A stretch of 12,706 nt of DNA from positions 1 to 12,706 of the forward strand of contig JBEEFX010000095.1 of assembly GCA_041166365.1 (NCBI GenBank). The letters run 5' to 3'. Of the stretch, positions 12,597 to 12,706 are shown in pieces. The notes below the pieces were generated by a model. It ran no database searches and was not told the origin of the DNA. It was given only the letters and a program-made list of their open reading frames with translations. Each line of letters opens with the position of its first letter. Within the stretch, counting starts at the first letter, position 1. The DNA is from DASUCS01 sp041166365. Its GTDB lineage: Bacteria; Actinomycetota; Acidimicrobiia; Acidimicrobiales; JACDCH01. Both the position numbers and the translations under genes were made by a program.

Positions 12597-12706
12597 TAGG
12601 AAACGCGCCGATCTGGTCGCCGAGCTGCCGCCCAGCCGGCGAGGCCGATCAGGACACCGACGGCTGCGCCACCAATCCCCATGACGTGATCGCGCCGCGA
12701 GAGTTC
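12596..12706 (-). CDS. C-terminal fragment of a membrane protein
   Basis: A minus-strand frame enters from the right edge and ends at TAG (12598-12596), giving 36 residues. The part VMGIGGAAVGVLIGLAGWAA is a glycine/alanine-rich membrane helix, followed by the basic tail ARRPDRRVS, as in many single- or multi-pass proteins ending in the cytoplasm. Codon third positions are mostly G/C. It is too short to assign a family, and the start lies outside the window. The tail codons overlap a repeat-like site. Confidence 0.5.
   Translation of the reverse strand, partial: ELSRRDHVMGIGGAAVGVLIGLAGWAAARRPDRRVS
12605..12614 (+). repeat. dispersed repeat copy 16, core GCGCCGATCT
   Basis: Second base changed, otherwise the core. 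It overlaps the last codons of the partial minus-strand gene, so it may be chance. Confidence 0.3.

Noticed and set aside
190..12614. The repeat as a FliA/sigma-28 -10 element (GCCGATAA-like)
   Set aside because: GCCGAT resembles it, but copies end in ATC, TTC, TTT or ACA, there is no TAAA-like -35 at fixed distance, and orientation ignores gene direction.
1..12706. CRISPR array, tRNA or rRNA genes, insertion sequences
   Set aside because: No regularly spaced identical repeats with uniform spacers, no cloverleaf or rRNA sequence, and no transposase or terminal inverted repeats were seen.

Overview
This is a GC-rich window that looks like actinobacterial chromosome. The gene families (an alpha/beta-hydrolase–cyclase fusion like Mycobacterium tuberculosis Rv1900c, a cyclase–AAA ATPase, an FMN/F420-type split-barrel protein) and several apparently leaderless starts (TANNNT, 6-7 bases, GTG) fit Actinomycetota. 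A deep branch such as Acidimicrobiia is my guess, not something the sequence proves. I see no rRNA, tRNA, CRISPR array, transposase, recombinase or phage gene.

Layout, left to right: the 3' end of a carboxypeptidase-regulatory-like domain protein (+); a small dimeric alpha/beta-barrel protein (-); an alpha/beta-hydrolase–class III cyclase fusion (+); a small beta-rich PEGA-like protein (+) converging on a very large cyclase–AAA ATPase–TPR-like protein (-); a two-helix membrane protein with an NHLP-leader-like N-terminus (+); a three-helix membrane protein (+); a DinB-fold protein with a pentapeptide-like head (+); an APH/EcKinase-type phosphotransferase (-); a GNAT acetyltransferase (+) converging on a SET-domain protein (-); two small two-helix membrane proteins (+); a 58-residue aromatic-rich protein (-); a PPOX-type split-barrel protein (-); and the C-terminus of another membrane protein (-). 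Nearly every gene is its own transcription unit and directions alternate, so there is no obvious operon or shared pathway. The one functional link is that two unrelated-architecture class III cyclases lie 420 bases apart.

The most striking feature is a dispersed intergenic repeat with core GTGCCG(A/T)T and consensus close to CCGGAACGTGCCGATCTCGG. I count 13 good intergenic copies and 4 weaker ones, all on the + strand, although the genes between them point both ways. The reverse complement of the core is absent from the window. Consecutive copies usually bracket a single gene, so the region reads like a string of one-gene modules separated by a directional element. The gene content (acetyltransferase, phosphotransferase, DinB-like protein, orphan small membrane proteins) resembles an integron cassette array, but the repeat lacks the canonical attC core sites. 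A directional recombination element, a replication-polarised motif and a structured RNA or regulatory repeat all remain possible.
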